Positions 35,208 through 47,000 of a stretch of 47,000 nt of DNA are shown one piece after another. The stretch comes from Neocallimastix lanati (nom. inval.). Its lineage: Eukaryota > Neocallimastigomycota > Neocallimastigomycetes > Neocallimastigales > Neocallimastigaceae. Positions within the stretch are counted from its first letter, which is position 1. Each line of letters begins with the position of its first letter. The DNA is taken from contig JACVTC010000144.1 of the NCBI GenBank assembly GCA_016946835.1, forward strand, positions 223,001 through 270,000. Direction: 5' to 3'. The notes under the pieces were generated by a model, which was not told where the DNA came from, did not search any database, and saw only the letters and a list, made by a program, of their open reading frames with translations. Both the position numbers and the translations under genes were made by a program.

Positions 35208-35968
35208 AAAAAACTTACGATTATTTGGGGTTTCGAAATAGTCATATAATGTAACAATATTTGGGTGACCCTTAGAAACACGTTTAAGAATTTCAATTTC
35301 ATTAAGAATCATGAATTCCTTACCACGCATTAACTTCTTGTTAATAACTTTAACAGCATAAGTCTTACCGGTTTTAACCTTTTTTTTTTTTTATTTCAAT
35401 TAAATATACATTTCCAATTTATATATGGTCAATTTATTTTGAATATTTATTTAAATTATTTATTTCATTAATTTGGTTTATTTTATTTTATTTTATTTTA
35501 TTTTATTTTATTTTATTTTATTATTTTTTTTAGTAATAAAAAAAAAAAATAAAATAAAATGAATATTAAAAAAAGAGAATTATTCAAAACGAGCGATAAT
35601 TATATGTCATATTATTTAATTTTATAAACATAATTTATTGTTGAATTAGCTTTATCTATTTATTTGTTTATATATTCATATATTTAAAATTTTAAAAATT
35701 TTAAAAAATAATTACATGAATAGCTTCCTTAACAATAGCGTAACTTCCTTGACCTAAAACTTTACCGGTCTTGTATTCACATGGAGCGAGCTATTTTATT
35801 TGTATTTTTTTTTTAATGCAATATTATATTTATAATTTTATTAATAAAATGGATGAGTAATCATGTATTAGTAATTTTTTAGATTAACCAATGTATTTAT
35901 ATAATAATAATAATAATAATAAAATGAAATAAAATGAATTTACTTACTGTTTTTTGTAATCCAGACAT
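33540..35968 (-). CDS. CaMKI-like calcium/calmodulin-dependent protein kinase, 8 exons
   Basis: Exons (reverse): 35968-35948, 35790-35716, 35378-35219, 35025-35007, 34829-34555, 34418-34349, 34200-34085 and 33973-33540. They join in phase to 389 aa. The kinase domain covers about 14-273: glycine loop G-Q-G-S-Y-A (20-25), Lys42 in Y-A-V-K-V, Glu59 in N-E-I-E-I-L, catalytic H-R-D-I-K-A-E-N (134-141), D-F-G (157-159), and C-G-T-P-G-Y-M-A-P-E (175-184). Thr173 matches the activation-loop threonine phosphorylated by CaMKK in CaMKI (inference). Residues 292-317 (N-F-D-A-K-Q-K-W-K-K-A-M) resemble the autoinhibitory and calmodulin-binding segment of CaMKI. An acidic, Lys-rich tail follows. It phosphorylates Ser/Thr in response to Ca2+, most likely in the cytosol. 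All introns are GT-AG, 111-337 nt. Confidence 0.95.
35007..35025 (-). other. 19-nt micro-exon of the kinase gene
   Basis: Exon 4 of the kinase codes only L-Y-L-V-M-D-(L), part of the hinge strand before C-T-G-G-E-L. It is bounded by TTTAG on the left and GTAAGT on the right and restores the frame exactly (1 nt carried in, 2 nt out). Confidence 0.9.
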
Positions 35969-38875
35969 TTTTTTATATATATATTTATTTCTATTAATAA
36001 ATAATATTTTTTTTTTTTTTATTATTGATTAATTATTTAAATTTGAATTTTGTTTTTTTCTTTTAATAATAAAAATTAGATTTATAATTTTTTATATAAA
36101 AAAAAAAAAAAAACACAAAACAAAAAATAATGAAATAAATAGGATTGATAAAATGATTTTTATCTTTTTTTACTTATATATTTCTAAAAATAATTAGTTT
36201 CAAAATGAGTATTTATATTGAAAATAAGTATATTTATATATATAATAAATTGTTAATATTTATAATTTAATGTTAAATTTATATAAATAAATTTTATAAT
36301 TTTGAATTGAAATAATAAAATAATTTTTATATATAAATTCCTATATTCTATTTTTTTCAAACTATTTAAACATCCTACATTTATATAATTAATTTATTAT
36401 CCCACTTATTAATACTATTACTTTTTTTTGTTTGTTTTCTTTTTGATATTTTATAAAAGTAAAGAAGACAGAAAAAAAAAAATTTTTTTTTTTTATTTTT
36501 TTATTTTATGAAATATATATCTTTATAAAAAAAATTTAATATAAAAAAGTTTAATTTATAATATCTTCAATATATATAATTAAATAATTATATATTAATA
36601 TATTATAATTATATTAATAAATAGATTAAAAATATTTGAAGATAATATTTTAAAAAATTTTTTTCTATAACAATAATTAATAATTATCAAAAAATATATA
36701 TATATTATATATATATATTTTTTGAATTAAATAGTGAATTATTATTACAATTATAACTCTGTTAAATATATTATTTCATAATAAAATATTTATTATTATT
36801 GTTATTATTTTTTATTTTTTGATAAAGCTTTAATTATTATAATAATTACTATTTAATTATTCTCAATTTATAATTAATACTTTTAAATTGTATTCTTTGT
36901 ATTATCTTTTTTTTATAAAAAATATTTTTAAATATCATTAATATACTTTTTTATTATAAATAATGTTTCTATCGATATTATCAATATTTAATAAAAATTA
37001 AAAAAATAATTATATAAAGAATTTAAATAAAAAAAAGGTTTATTACCTCTAATGTGTAGTTAATAAAAATTTAATCTTTGATAAATTTTAAATAAAAAAT
37101 TAATATCTTTATATTTATTTCGAAGATAAAATAATAATAAATATTTTAGTTTATTAACAGTTTTCAAAGTAATACTCTTTATATTTTAAATTTTATAAAT
37201 TTTTTTGGTAAAGTAAAATAAAAAAAAAGATATTTTTTAGTCCTTTTTAAATACGATATTTTTTATTATTATAATTATTATTATTATTATAATTATTATT
37301 ATTATAATTATTATTATTATTATAATTATTATTATTATAATTATTATTATTATTATCACTATTACTATTTTTTATTATTATTATTTTTTATTTATTATTA
37401 TTACTTATTTATTATTATTATTTATTTATTATTATTATTTATTTATTATTACTATTTATAAAAGCCATATAAAATATATATTGTGTATAATTAATAATTC
37501 ATAAATTATAGAAAATTCAGTTATTAACACATAGTACCAATACTATCTGCTTTTAAAAAAAAAAAAAATTAAAATTGTAATTGTAATAGCATATTAAATA
37601 TAATAATAAAATAAATATAATATTATAATTAATATTAAGATAATTACAAATTAATATAAAAAAATAAATTATTCCATATTAGTATAATATATATTATATT
37701 ATTATTAATATTCAATTTTTATTGGAGATACATATATATTATTAATATATTTAGCAATTTATAATTATATTACATATTTTTATATTTTTATTATTAGCTA
37801 TAATTTGTGTTAAATTTTATATTTATACAAAAGTATATATTTGTTTAATAAATAATAAATAATTATGAATAATATAAATTCACTTAAAATGAAAAAAGAA
37901 TAGTATAACATATAATATATTCTAATCTTTAAATGATATATATTTTTTATTTATATATTATACTATTTTTTCAGATTTGAATTATATAAATAAGGATAAT
38001 TATTTTTAACTATCAAAATATCAAAAATTTTGTTTATATATATATTTGGTATTTTAGTTAAAGCCAATAAAATATTAAAATTCTAAGCTATAGAATTAAG
38101 TAATTTAATTAAAAGTTTTCCTCTTTTATAATTAATGGATATTTTAAAATTCAAAAAATTAAAAAAAAAAAATGCTATAAATATTTTAGATATTATTAGA
38201 TATTTATAAAAATTTCAATAAAATTTTATTACTACAAAGCTAGCAATTATAAATAACAAAAAATGTATTTTAAATAATAATAAATATATTAAAGATCATA
38301 TTAATAAAACCGAAGAGCAAAAAAATTAATTGTAATAAAGAAAATATTATAAAGAAAAAATATTATAAAAAATATAATTATTTAAATATATATATATATA
38401 TTTTTTTATCGTAATTAAATGAACTTGTTAATATGTTAATAAAAACTTGTTACAACACTAAATAGTATTTATTTTTTAATATTTATTATAATATATTTAT
38501 TTATTCATTCATTTATATAGTTACTTATTGTTAAATATTATTAATTATTTATTATCATATTTATTTATTTATTTATTTACTTTTTATTTTCGTTCATTTA
38601 TTATTTATTTATTCATTCATTTATACAGTTACTTATTGTTATATATTATTAATTATTTATTATCACATTTATTTTATTTATTATTTAGTTATTATTTATG
38701 ACTTAATTATTTAGTAATTTAATTATCAATTACAATTATAAATTGTGATGTTTTATAATAAATTACCATTACTTTTAGATCAGAATTAATTAAATAGCTT
38801 ATTATACATATATTTAATAAAATGTATACATTACCACATTATTAAAAATCATTTAATCTACCAATATTAAATTCC

Positions 38876-38877
<2 letters not shown>
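35969..38877. other. Gene-free AT-rich stretch
   Basis: No coding signal on either strand. It contains A/T runs, an AT palindrome near 36690-36720, TTATTATTATTATAA repeats at 37262-37355, and a roughly 100-bp imperfect tandem duplication at 38495-38700. Confidence 0.7.
38495..38700. repeat. Imperfect tandem duplication, unit about 100 bp
   Basis: TTTATTCATTCATTTATATA then GTTACTTATTGTTA and ATTATTAATTATTTATTATC appear near 38500 and again near 38605 with a few changes (TATACAG for TATATAG, CACATTT for CATATTT). Confidence 0.8.
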
Positions 38878-38906
<29 letters not shown>

Positions 38907-39075
38907 TCAGAAATGAAGAAAGATCCATAAAATGTTAGGCCATCCTCTTCCTATAGGTTCAAAATTAAAATTTATTTTTAATTTTTTTTTTATTAAAATA
39001 ATTTAATAAAATTGGAGGTGTGACCTCATTGCCACCACAAGTAATTGTTGGTGAGTGGCTGTATTAACAGAATTG
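38878..39075. other. Isolated GC-richer island after a poly-A run
   Basis: A poly-A run (38878-38901) is followed by two mixed-composition blocks, 38902-38965 and 39014-39072, joined by AT-rich sequence. The first has CTTCAGAAATGAAG (5-bp stem, GAAA loop) and GGCCATCCTCTTCC; the second has GAGGTGTGACCTC and GCCACCACAAG. On the reverse strand short frames read H-S-P-T-I-T-C-G-G-N-E-V-T-P-P-I and P-I-G-R-G-W-P-N-I-L-W-I-F-L-H-F. It could be a decayed retroelement end, a SINE or a small RNA; I cannot say which. Confidence 0.4.
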
Positions 39076-39374
39076 TAAATTATAAAATATAATTTTAATT
39101 TTTTTTTAAAAAATTTTTTATTTTACCATTTATTCTAATTAAAATTAAATGGATATATATAAATAAATAGATAAATAATTTTAATAAATAAATATATATT
39201 TAATTAATATCATAATATATTATAAAATATAAATTATTTGTGTAAAGAAATTTAATGAATACGCTATAAGTATACTTTTAAGAACATAAAAATATAAAAC
39301 GCAGAATAAACCAAATTTTAATGTAAATAATTATAATATGATTATACAGAATATCTATAGCTTTGGAATTATAA

Positions 39375-39690
39375 TTTAAATAAATAAATAATATTAATAG
39401 ATATTATTAAATTTAAATAAATAAATAAATAATATTAATAGATATTATTAAATTTAAATAAATAAATAAATAATATTAATAGATATTATTAAATTTAAAT
39501 AAATAAATAAATAATATTAATAGATATTATTAAATTTAAATAAATAAATAAATAATATTAATAGATATTATTATTAAATTTAAATAAATAAATAAATAAT
39601 ATTAATAGATATTATTATTAAATTTAAATAAATAAATAAATAAATAATATTAATAGATATTATTAAATTTAAATAAATAAATAATAAAAT
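39375..39690. repeat. 41-bp satellite, about 8 copies
   Basis: The unit contains AAATTTAAATAAATAAATAA followed by TAATATTAATAGATATTATT. Copies differ mainly in the number of AAAT or ATT sub-repeats. Confidence 0.9.
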
Positions 39691-42059
39691 CAAAAAATAT
39701 TATTTAATCTTCAAATAATAAATTTTAATAATAATTATAATATTAAAAAATATAAATTATAACATTTAATAAAATTTAATATTAATTTTATATAAATAGT
39801 ATAGGCTATAATCGATAAAATAAATGATAATAATATTAAGTTATAAATATAATAAATAAATAATATTAAAATAATAATAAATAATAAAATAAATCATAAT
39901 TAATAATATTAAAATTAATAAGATAATAAATAATAATAAAGTAAATAATATATAATATGATAATAAATAATAATAATAAAGCAAATAATATATAAGATAA
40001 TAAATAATAATGATAATAATAAAGTAAATAATACATAATATAATAACATAATAAAATAAATAATCATAAAAAATAAATTACATAATAAAAAATAATAAAT
40101 AAATAATAATATAGTAGTATAATAATAAAATAAATAAATAACTTAATAATAATAAAACTTTATTAATAATAATAAAACTTCAAATATAAAAATATAAATT
40201 ATGATAAAATAAATAATGGTAATGACAGTAATGATAACAATTAGTAATAAAAAATGTTAAATTATAAAAATAGCATAATCATGATAAAAATAATACCTAG
40301 CTAGTAATAATTATAATGATAGTAAAAATAAAAATTCTAATAAATAGTTGTGTTAAAAATTAAAAAATAATGACAAAATCATGATAAAAATAATACTTAA
40401 CTAGTAATTATAATGATAGTAATAATAAAATTTTTAATAAAAATCTTAATAAATAGTTGTATTAAATTTGATATTCATAATATTCAAAATTTACATTATA
40501 ATTTTTATATTCATTACTACTATAAATTTATTATATATGATTATGTTCATTTGTAATATTAATTTATAAAAAAAAAAAAATATATATATATATATATAAA
40601 TCCATTTGTTTGTTTGTTTGTTTGTTTGTTTTTAATAATACCCTTGAATAAATATATTATTCATATATTGAAAATGTATTAAAATAAATATCAAAATTTA
40701 TATTAGAAATATACCAAAACTTTTTTTACGAATATTATATCATAAATTATGTTGTATAATCTATTAAATTTTCTTTTGTATATTTAAATTACATTGTAAA
40801 TTAACATGTCTTCAAAAAATTATACAATATTTTGTTCAATAATTAAACATAGTAATCCTATACTTAATTATTATTATTATTGTAATATAATTAGTTATAA
40901 CTAATTTTATCTCGTAAAATTATATATAGAAATTAAAAATATAAAAATAAAAAATAATATTAAAATTGCTTAATATCTTTTCTATTTTTTCAAAAATTTT
41001 AATAACAATAAAAACAATAATTACTACTTATAATTTTAACAATAATATAAGTTAATAATAAACCAGTTAATATTCTTTCAAAGTCCAGAAGGTTACATTA
41101 TAACAATTATTCTTTGGCAATTTGACAATTTAGAGCAGAACATTCAACTTTTTGTTTTTACATATATCATTCATTGATTTATCACATTATATACATGAAC
41201 ATCTTTGAAGGAAATGAAAAAATATTACAATTATAAACTGTTTGTTAGTTTTTATTAGAGAAAAAATAATTATCAATACACTTATAAGAAAACATTCAAA
41301 GTTTTTAATATATATATATATTTTATAGTATCATCATTTCTAATAAATAAAAACCAATAATTATTGATTTTTTATTTATAAGTTTTAATAGTTCAAAAAA
41401 ATTAAAATTTTAAATACAAATAAAAAAAAATAATAAAAAAAAATGAAATTGTAGAATTGAACAAATTTAAATTTATTATTAAATAGAGTTTGACTCATAA
41501 ACTTTGAAATGAAATTCTAATTAATAATAAATATGTGTCTACTTTCCTTATTTGTTACAAATTAATAGCAATAAATTATGATTTTTAGCTTCATTTACCT
41601 TTTCTTTCAAATAAACTTTTTAAACTTTTTTTATGTGAAAAGAATATATTATTCAACGAATCCATCGTCAATCATTGGCTGAACAAGAAATGGATATTAA
41701 AAATAAACGTATTGTGTAACTTAACACAAGATAATAGTAAATTCATTATATTGTGGAATTAATTTACTTTTTAAATTACTGTTTAAGATAATATTAACTC
41801 ATCAAAGTATTTTGATTGTACAAGAATTAAATATTGTATTAAAAACTATATTATGCATATAAAATAATATAATATTTGATGTATGATGTATGATGTACTA
41901 TGTATATAAAACAATATATATTAATATATATTATATATATTATATATATTATATATATAATTTAATATATAAACTTGTATAATAGTTATATTAAAATAAA
42001 TATTTTTCAATTTTTTTTATTTTGAAGATCCATTATTATATTATCCAAAAAATAAATAA

Positions 42060-42102
<43 letters not shown>

Positions 42103-42741
42103 ATTTTCATTTTAAATATTTAATATTTAAAGAAAACATTAAAATAAAACAAGAAATAAGCAGAAAAATATTGACCACAACCCATCTTAGTATTTATGTA
42201 ATTTTTTTTATGTGTGAATTAATAAAATGTGTGACTTTAAAAAAAAGTTTTTTTAGTTGTTGTTAAAAAATGTTATTAAAAAAATGGAAAAATAGATTAA
42301 ATAAAAATTAGAATGGTCTTGTATAAAACTATTTTAAATCTAACCCTATCGATTTATTTATAAAATATGTATATTCATACAAATAGAATAATGAATAAAA
42401 TAGAAATTAAATAATTAAATAATTGAAAATGAAAAATAAAATAAGATTATTTAATTCTTCGGTAACAGTCATTTTATTTGAATTATATTGGTGAAATTTA
42501 TTGATGCTATTTTTGCTTAATTGTTAAACGTAATTACTAAATAATACTAATAATATTACAAAATTTATTATTAGATAATTAAGATAGTAATAAATGTTAC
42601 AAATTTAAATTAAATCTATTTTTTTTTTAACAGAATACTTTAAAATATAGTTTTTCATTCATAACTTATATTATCAATATTACTATTACTTTATAAATAT
42701 AATTTTTTGTTATTACTATTTTCACAAAATATATAATTTCT

Positions 42742-42742
42742 C

Positions 42743-42831
<89 letters not shown>
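42742..42831. repeat. (ATT)n microsatellite
   Basis: About 29 ATT units, followed by degenerate copies to about 42880. Confidence 0.95.
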
Positions 42832-42837
<6 letters not shown>

Positions 42838-43240
42838 ATTATTATTATTGATTATTATTATTATTGATTATTATTATTATTCAATTTTATATTATTAAAG
42901 TCATGAGTGTAACAGTAATTGAAATTTAATTATTATTATATTAATAAATCATGTTTTTTATAAATGTTTTGTAAATAAGATATTGTTCCATAAATTAAAC
43001 TATATGGGATAAAATATCATAAATAAATAAATATATAAATAAATAAATAAATTCATACATAAATATATAATTAAATAAATAAATTCATACATAAATATAT
43101 TTTAAATTTATAGTTTTCTGTATACCGAAAACAATGAAATTACAATTTTGTGGTTGAATTATTGATAGAGAATATATATAAATATGTATAAAAATAAATA
43201 TATTAATAATCAATATATTTAATTTTTATTTTAGTTTTTT

Positions 43241-43280
43241 CAATAACAATATATATATATATATATATATATTGTTATTG
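43241..43280. repeat. Perfect 40-bp palindrome
   Basis: CAATAACAAT, ten AT dinucleotides, then ATTGTTATTG: the two halves are exact inverse complements, so it can form a cruciform. Confidence 0.9.
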
Positions 43281-43766
43281 AATTTTTTTTCTAATTGAAT
43301 AAATTTTATTTCAAATTTCAAATTACTTTGAATGATAGTATGTAAAGAATCCATATTTAAAAAAAAAAATTAAAGATTATTCAAAAATTCAAAAAGAATT
43401 ATTGAAAATGAAAAAATAAAATTAAAATGAATATTAATATTTTATTAAATACATCATAAATATACTAAAAAAAAATTCTAATGTTAAATATATATCCCTT
43501 TTTATAAATTATTAAAATATTTTAAAGTGTAATAGAAGATATAAAATTTAAAATATATATGAATATATAATTTTTTTTTTTTTTTTTTTTTTTTTCGAAT
43601 TTTTTTTTTTTTAAAAATTTAATTAATTTTTTATTTTACATAAATTAAACTATTTATATATGTATTAATATACAATCAAGTATCACAATATATTATTAAT
43701 ATTTGAGAATAATATAATTTATATTTAAATTTTAGGATTATTTAGTTTTAAAAGGAATTTTTTTTA

Positions 43767-43799
<33 letters not shown>

Positions 43800-44860
43800 C
43801 TTTTTTTTTCTGTTTTTCTTTTTTATTATTATTAAAAAAAGAAATAATAAAAAATAATAAATATAAATATTAATATAAATATAGATGATAAAAGTAAAAA
43901 GAAAAGAAATTGAAAATAAAAGTAATGAAAGTAGCAAAATAATGAAATAAATTTAAGGAAGAAACTATATAAAAAAGAAAATATGAAAGAAAGATAATAT
44001 AAATTTTAATAATAATAATAAATAAATAATAAAAATCGATAAAAAAGAAAAGATAATTTATTGTAATATTTTATTTTCACTATTAAGCAATAATTTTTAT
44101 ATATATGAAATTCAACAATTTTTTTTTTTTATTAAAAAATATATCCATTCAAAATATATATATATATCATGATAGTAATATTAAAAAAAAAAGTTATACA
44201 AAGTTATACTTAATAAATTTCAAAATTATTAATTAATTATTAATTATTTTTATATATAGATTAATAAAACGCATCTCATTATTATTAAAATAATATTAAC
44301 GTTATTTAGTTTATACATTTTATTGTGTAAATCTTTTTATTTATTTTTTTTTAGTTTATTTTTTTTTTTTTAATTAAAACTATTTATTTTTTTTATTATA
44401 ACACTAAAAATAAACTTTAAATTATTATAAAAAAAATTTAAAAATAAAATAAAATTATAATAATAATAATAAAAAAAAAAGAAATAAATAAAAAAAAAAA
44501 AAAAAAAAAAAAAAAAACGAGAAAAATATAATATTAAATATTAATTCCTATAATAAGTAATAATTATATATCCAACATATATATTCTTTCATCAATACTT
44601 AAAATACTTAAATTATATATGGTTTTTATTTAAATTCTTTTTTTTTTTTTTTTTTTTTTTATTTCTTCCTTTTATCCTGTTATTATTTTTTTTTATTAAT
44701 TAGATAAATTTATAGTATTATTTTTTAGAATAAATAAAAATATTGAGTATATTATAAAGTTAGTAGTGATTAGTTTATATATATATATAATATATTATTT
44801 TATGCCCCAAAATATAAAAAAGTTATAAAATAAGCAAAACTATTAAAAATAAATTAGAAA

Positions 44861-45665
44861 ATGACAATTATTATAAAAAATATTATATACCTATTCTTTG
44901 GGTTAGGACATATATCAATATTATCTCAAGCAACACCCATAAATAATACCTCAAGTTCAGAAACTCAACAAGATTGTCAAACTTTAATTGAAATATATAA
45001 ACATTTTAAGTTAAAATTACCTCCTTTTGCAAATGATAATAATCAAAATTGTTGTTCCTATGAAGCTCGTTTAGCTGCTTCAAAAGTTAGTACATATGGT
45101 ACCACTGATTGGATGTGTGATTCGAGTAATTCTAGGATAAATACAATGTAATTAATACACAAAAATAATTTTAAATAATAATATAAATAGAGTGCATTAA
45201 TAACCATAATAATTTTAATTATACATATTAAATTAATATATATATATTATTTTTATTATATTATTATTTTGATATATTAGAATATTACAAGGAAGAAATA
45301 TAGATACTGATGTTCCATGGGATTTGTTCCAAAAATTAGATAAATTAGAAGTTTTACATTTATATGATAATAAACTTACAGGTGAAATTAAGGGCGATTT
45401 AAGAGAAACTTTTCCAAATTTACAACAATTGTAAGTAAATTATAATAATAATTTTAAAGACAAATTATTTATTAGTAAATTTTTTGAGAAAATAGCATTA
45501 ATTGTAAATAATTAATTTATTATTTTATATAGACGTTTACAAAATAATAATTTATCAGGATACCTACCAACATATTTGCCTCCAAAACTTGAAACTTTGT
45601 AAGTTTAATAAAAAAAAAAAAATTAAAAGAGTCATTATTAATTAACAAGAGTTTAAAAAATATAA

Positions 45666-45709
<44 letters not shown>

Positions 45710-46758
45710 TTTGTTTGTTTGTTTTCGTCTTTGTTTGTTAATTGATATATATATGTTTTATAAATAGAGTATTTACTGGTAATAATAATATAAATGATTC
45801 TATACCGAAAGAATGGCAAGGAGAATCTTCATTAAAAGATTGTATTCTCCCAATTAGTATTTGTAATCCAAGAAATAGTAAAATGGATTGCCATACTAAT
45901 TCAAATAGTAATGAGAGTAGTACTGTAACTTCTTGTCAAAGTAAATAAATATATATATATATATATTATTTATTTTATTATATATATATAGTTTTATTTA
46001 GGCTTAAATTAAATTAAAAAATATATTAAAATAAATAAAATTTTGATGATTAATTTTTGATAATATTAGATGATATTCAGGAAGATCGAACTGCTGCATT
46101 ACAAAAACTTAATTCAAATAATAATAATAATAATAATAATATTGATAATAATACGAATATTGATAATAATACAAATAATAATGATAATAATACAAATAAC
46201 AATAATAATAATAATTTAAGTAATAATCAACAAGATAATACTTCAAATAGTAATACGATAGGAGGTAAAAAGAAAAAAAGGTCTCATGCAGTGTTGATTA
46301 TGACAGGATCTATTGTTTTATTAATGTTTTCTTTATTAATTGTTATAAGTTTAGTATCTCATTTTAGTAGAAAAAGGATTAGAGAAAAGGAAAAGGATAT
46401 TTATAAGGGTACCATATACGATGAAAGTAATAGTAACAGCCACACAGAAGCATCAATTTTTTATTCAAGAACAAATTCTAATGAAAGTTCAAATTTAATG
46501 AGTTTTGATGATGGTATTAATAATTCAATATCGCTTTTTAATTGTATGAGTCATCGTAATTCTCAAAATAGTCAAACAACTGTAGAACATAAATTACTTG
46601 GTGGAAGTCCAATAGATGATGAAATTTCATTTATTGAAAATACAAATCATAATAATATGAGTTCCGTTGAGATGTCTTTCAGTGTTATAGATCCTTCCAA
46701 AGAGATTATTGAACCAGCTCCAGCACTAATTAAATCACCAGATACTTCATATATCTAA
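44861..46758 (+). CDS. Single-pass leucine-rich-repeat surface protein, 5 exons
   Basis: Exons 44861-45147, 45281-45430, 45533-45598, 45768-45940 and 46070-46758 join in phase to 454 aa. An N-terminal hydrophobic segment (about 7-24, ending S-Q-A-T-P) looks like a signal peptide. A Cys-containing cap (C-Q-T-L ... N-C-C-S-Y ... W-M-C-D) precedes about four LRRs of the plant-type L-x-L-x-x-N-x-L-x-G-x-I-P pattern (about 96-185). A Cys-bearing spacer, an Asn-rich linker (about 240-290), one membrane helix (about 299-321) and a Ser/Asn-rich tail of about 130 aa starting R-K-R-I-R-E-K follow. The LRRs are expected outside and the tail in the cytosol. No kinase domain. Introns 1-3 are phase 2, and introns 2 and 3 split a repeat Leu codon (TT|A). 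The ligand is unknown. Confidence 0.9.
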
Positions 46759-47000
46759 ATTATTTAAATTGTAATTAAAAAAAAAAAAGAAAAAAAAAAG
46801 AAAAAAAAAAAAAAAAAAGAAAAAGAAAAAAGGATAAAAATAAAAGTTTACGTTATTTAATTAAGGAATGAAAAGAAAACCAATGCGTACTGGTTTATAT
46901 TTTAATTTAATATTTTCTATTTTATAAAAATTAAAACATTTTAAAAATTTTTATTTATTAACCAAAAAAAGAAACAATAACAAAAACAAAAGAAAAAATA
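46759..47000. other. 3' flank of the LRR gene
   Basis: A purine run of A with scattered G (46772-46832) is followed by AT-rich sequence. No polyadenylation site can be named with confidence. Confidence 0.6.

Larger units (their letters stand above)
39076..44860. other. Gene-free AT-rich desert
   Basis: No coding signal. It holds a 41-bp satellite (39375-39690), (TTTG)n near 40610, (AAAT)n at 42061-42103, an (ATT)n run at 42742-42831, a 40-bp palindrome at 43241-43280, (AAAAC)n near 43776-43800, and several A or T homopolymers. A GC-richer patch near 41078-41150 (AGTCCAGAAGG) has no open frame. Confidence 0.7.

Noticed and set aside
39375-39690. CRISPR-like regular repeats
   Set aside because: Units are directly adjacent with no unique spacers, and the genome is eukaryotic; it is a satellite.

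Overview
The window reads as nuclear DNA of a very AT-rich, intron-bearing eukaryote, most likely an anaerobic gut fungus (Neocallimastigomycota). The clues are extreme AT content outside exons, spliced genes with GTAAGT/GTATGT donors and short AT-rich introns, Asn-rich runs, a stand-alone mRNA guanylyltransferase as in fungi, a surface LRR protein, and many decayed Ty3/gypsy, Ty1/copia, MULE and LINE elements. The taxon is an inference; nothing here is bacterial or phage.

Three intact host genes are visible, all spliced. They are the mRNA-capping guanylyltransferase (minus strand, 18679-22012, 9 exons, 458 aa with all nucleotidyltransferase motifs), a CaMKI-like Ca2+/calmodulin-dependent kinase (minus strand, 33540-35968, 8 exons including a 19-nt one, 389 aa), and a single-pass LRR surface protein (plus strand, 44861-46758, 5 exons, 454 aa). 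For all three the exon phases close exactly.

The first 17 kb is a nest of retroelements. It starts with the integrase tail of a gypsy element (3-443) followed by an LTR-like stretch ending near 2550. Three bases later begins a nearly complete gypsy element (2554-9629) with LTRs, gag, PR-RT-RNaseH and integrase. Then come a gag fragment of a related element (11316-11890), a second LTR-like stretch in reverse orientation (from 12212), and a reverse-strand copia gag-protease fragment (15425-17104). From 22 to 32 kb lie a MULE transposase relic, a gag-protease element, an integrase relic, two MITE-like repeats, a huge (AAT)n tract and a LINE reverse-transcriptase relic. From 36 to 44.8 kb there is a gene-free AT-rich desert with satellites and one odd GC-richer island.

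The most notable signals are these. (1) The two LTR-like stretches share an ordered set of stems (hairpin, interleaved pseudoknot-like pair, hairpin) whose arms differ by compensatory changes while the loops are conserved, which points to a selected RNA structure. (2) The gypsy gag-pol junction carries a textbook -1 frameshift signal: in-phase TTTAAAC, a 6-nt spacer and a 7-bp GC-rich stem. (3) Retention of the last intron of the LRR gene would give a secreted, membrane-free isoform.
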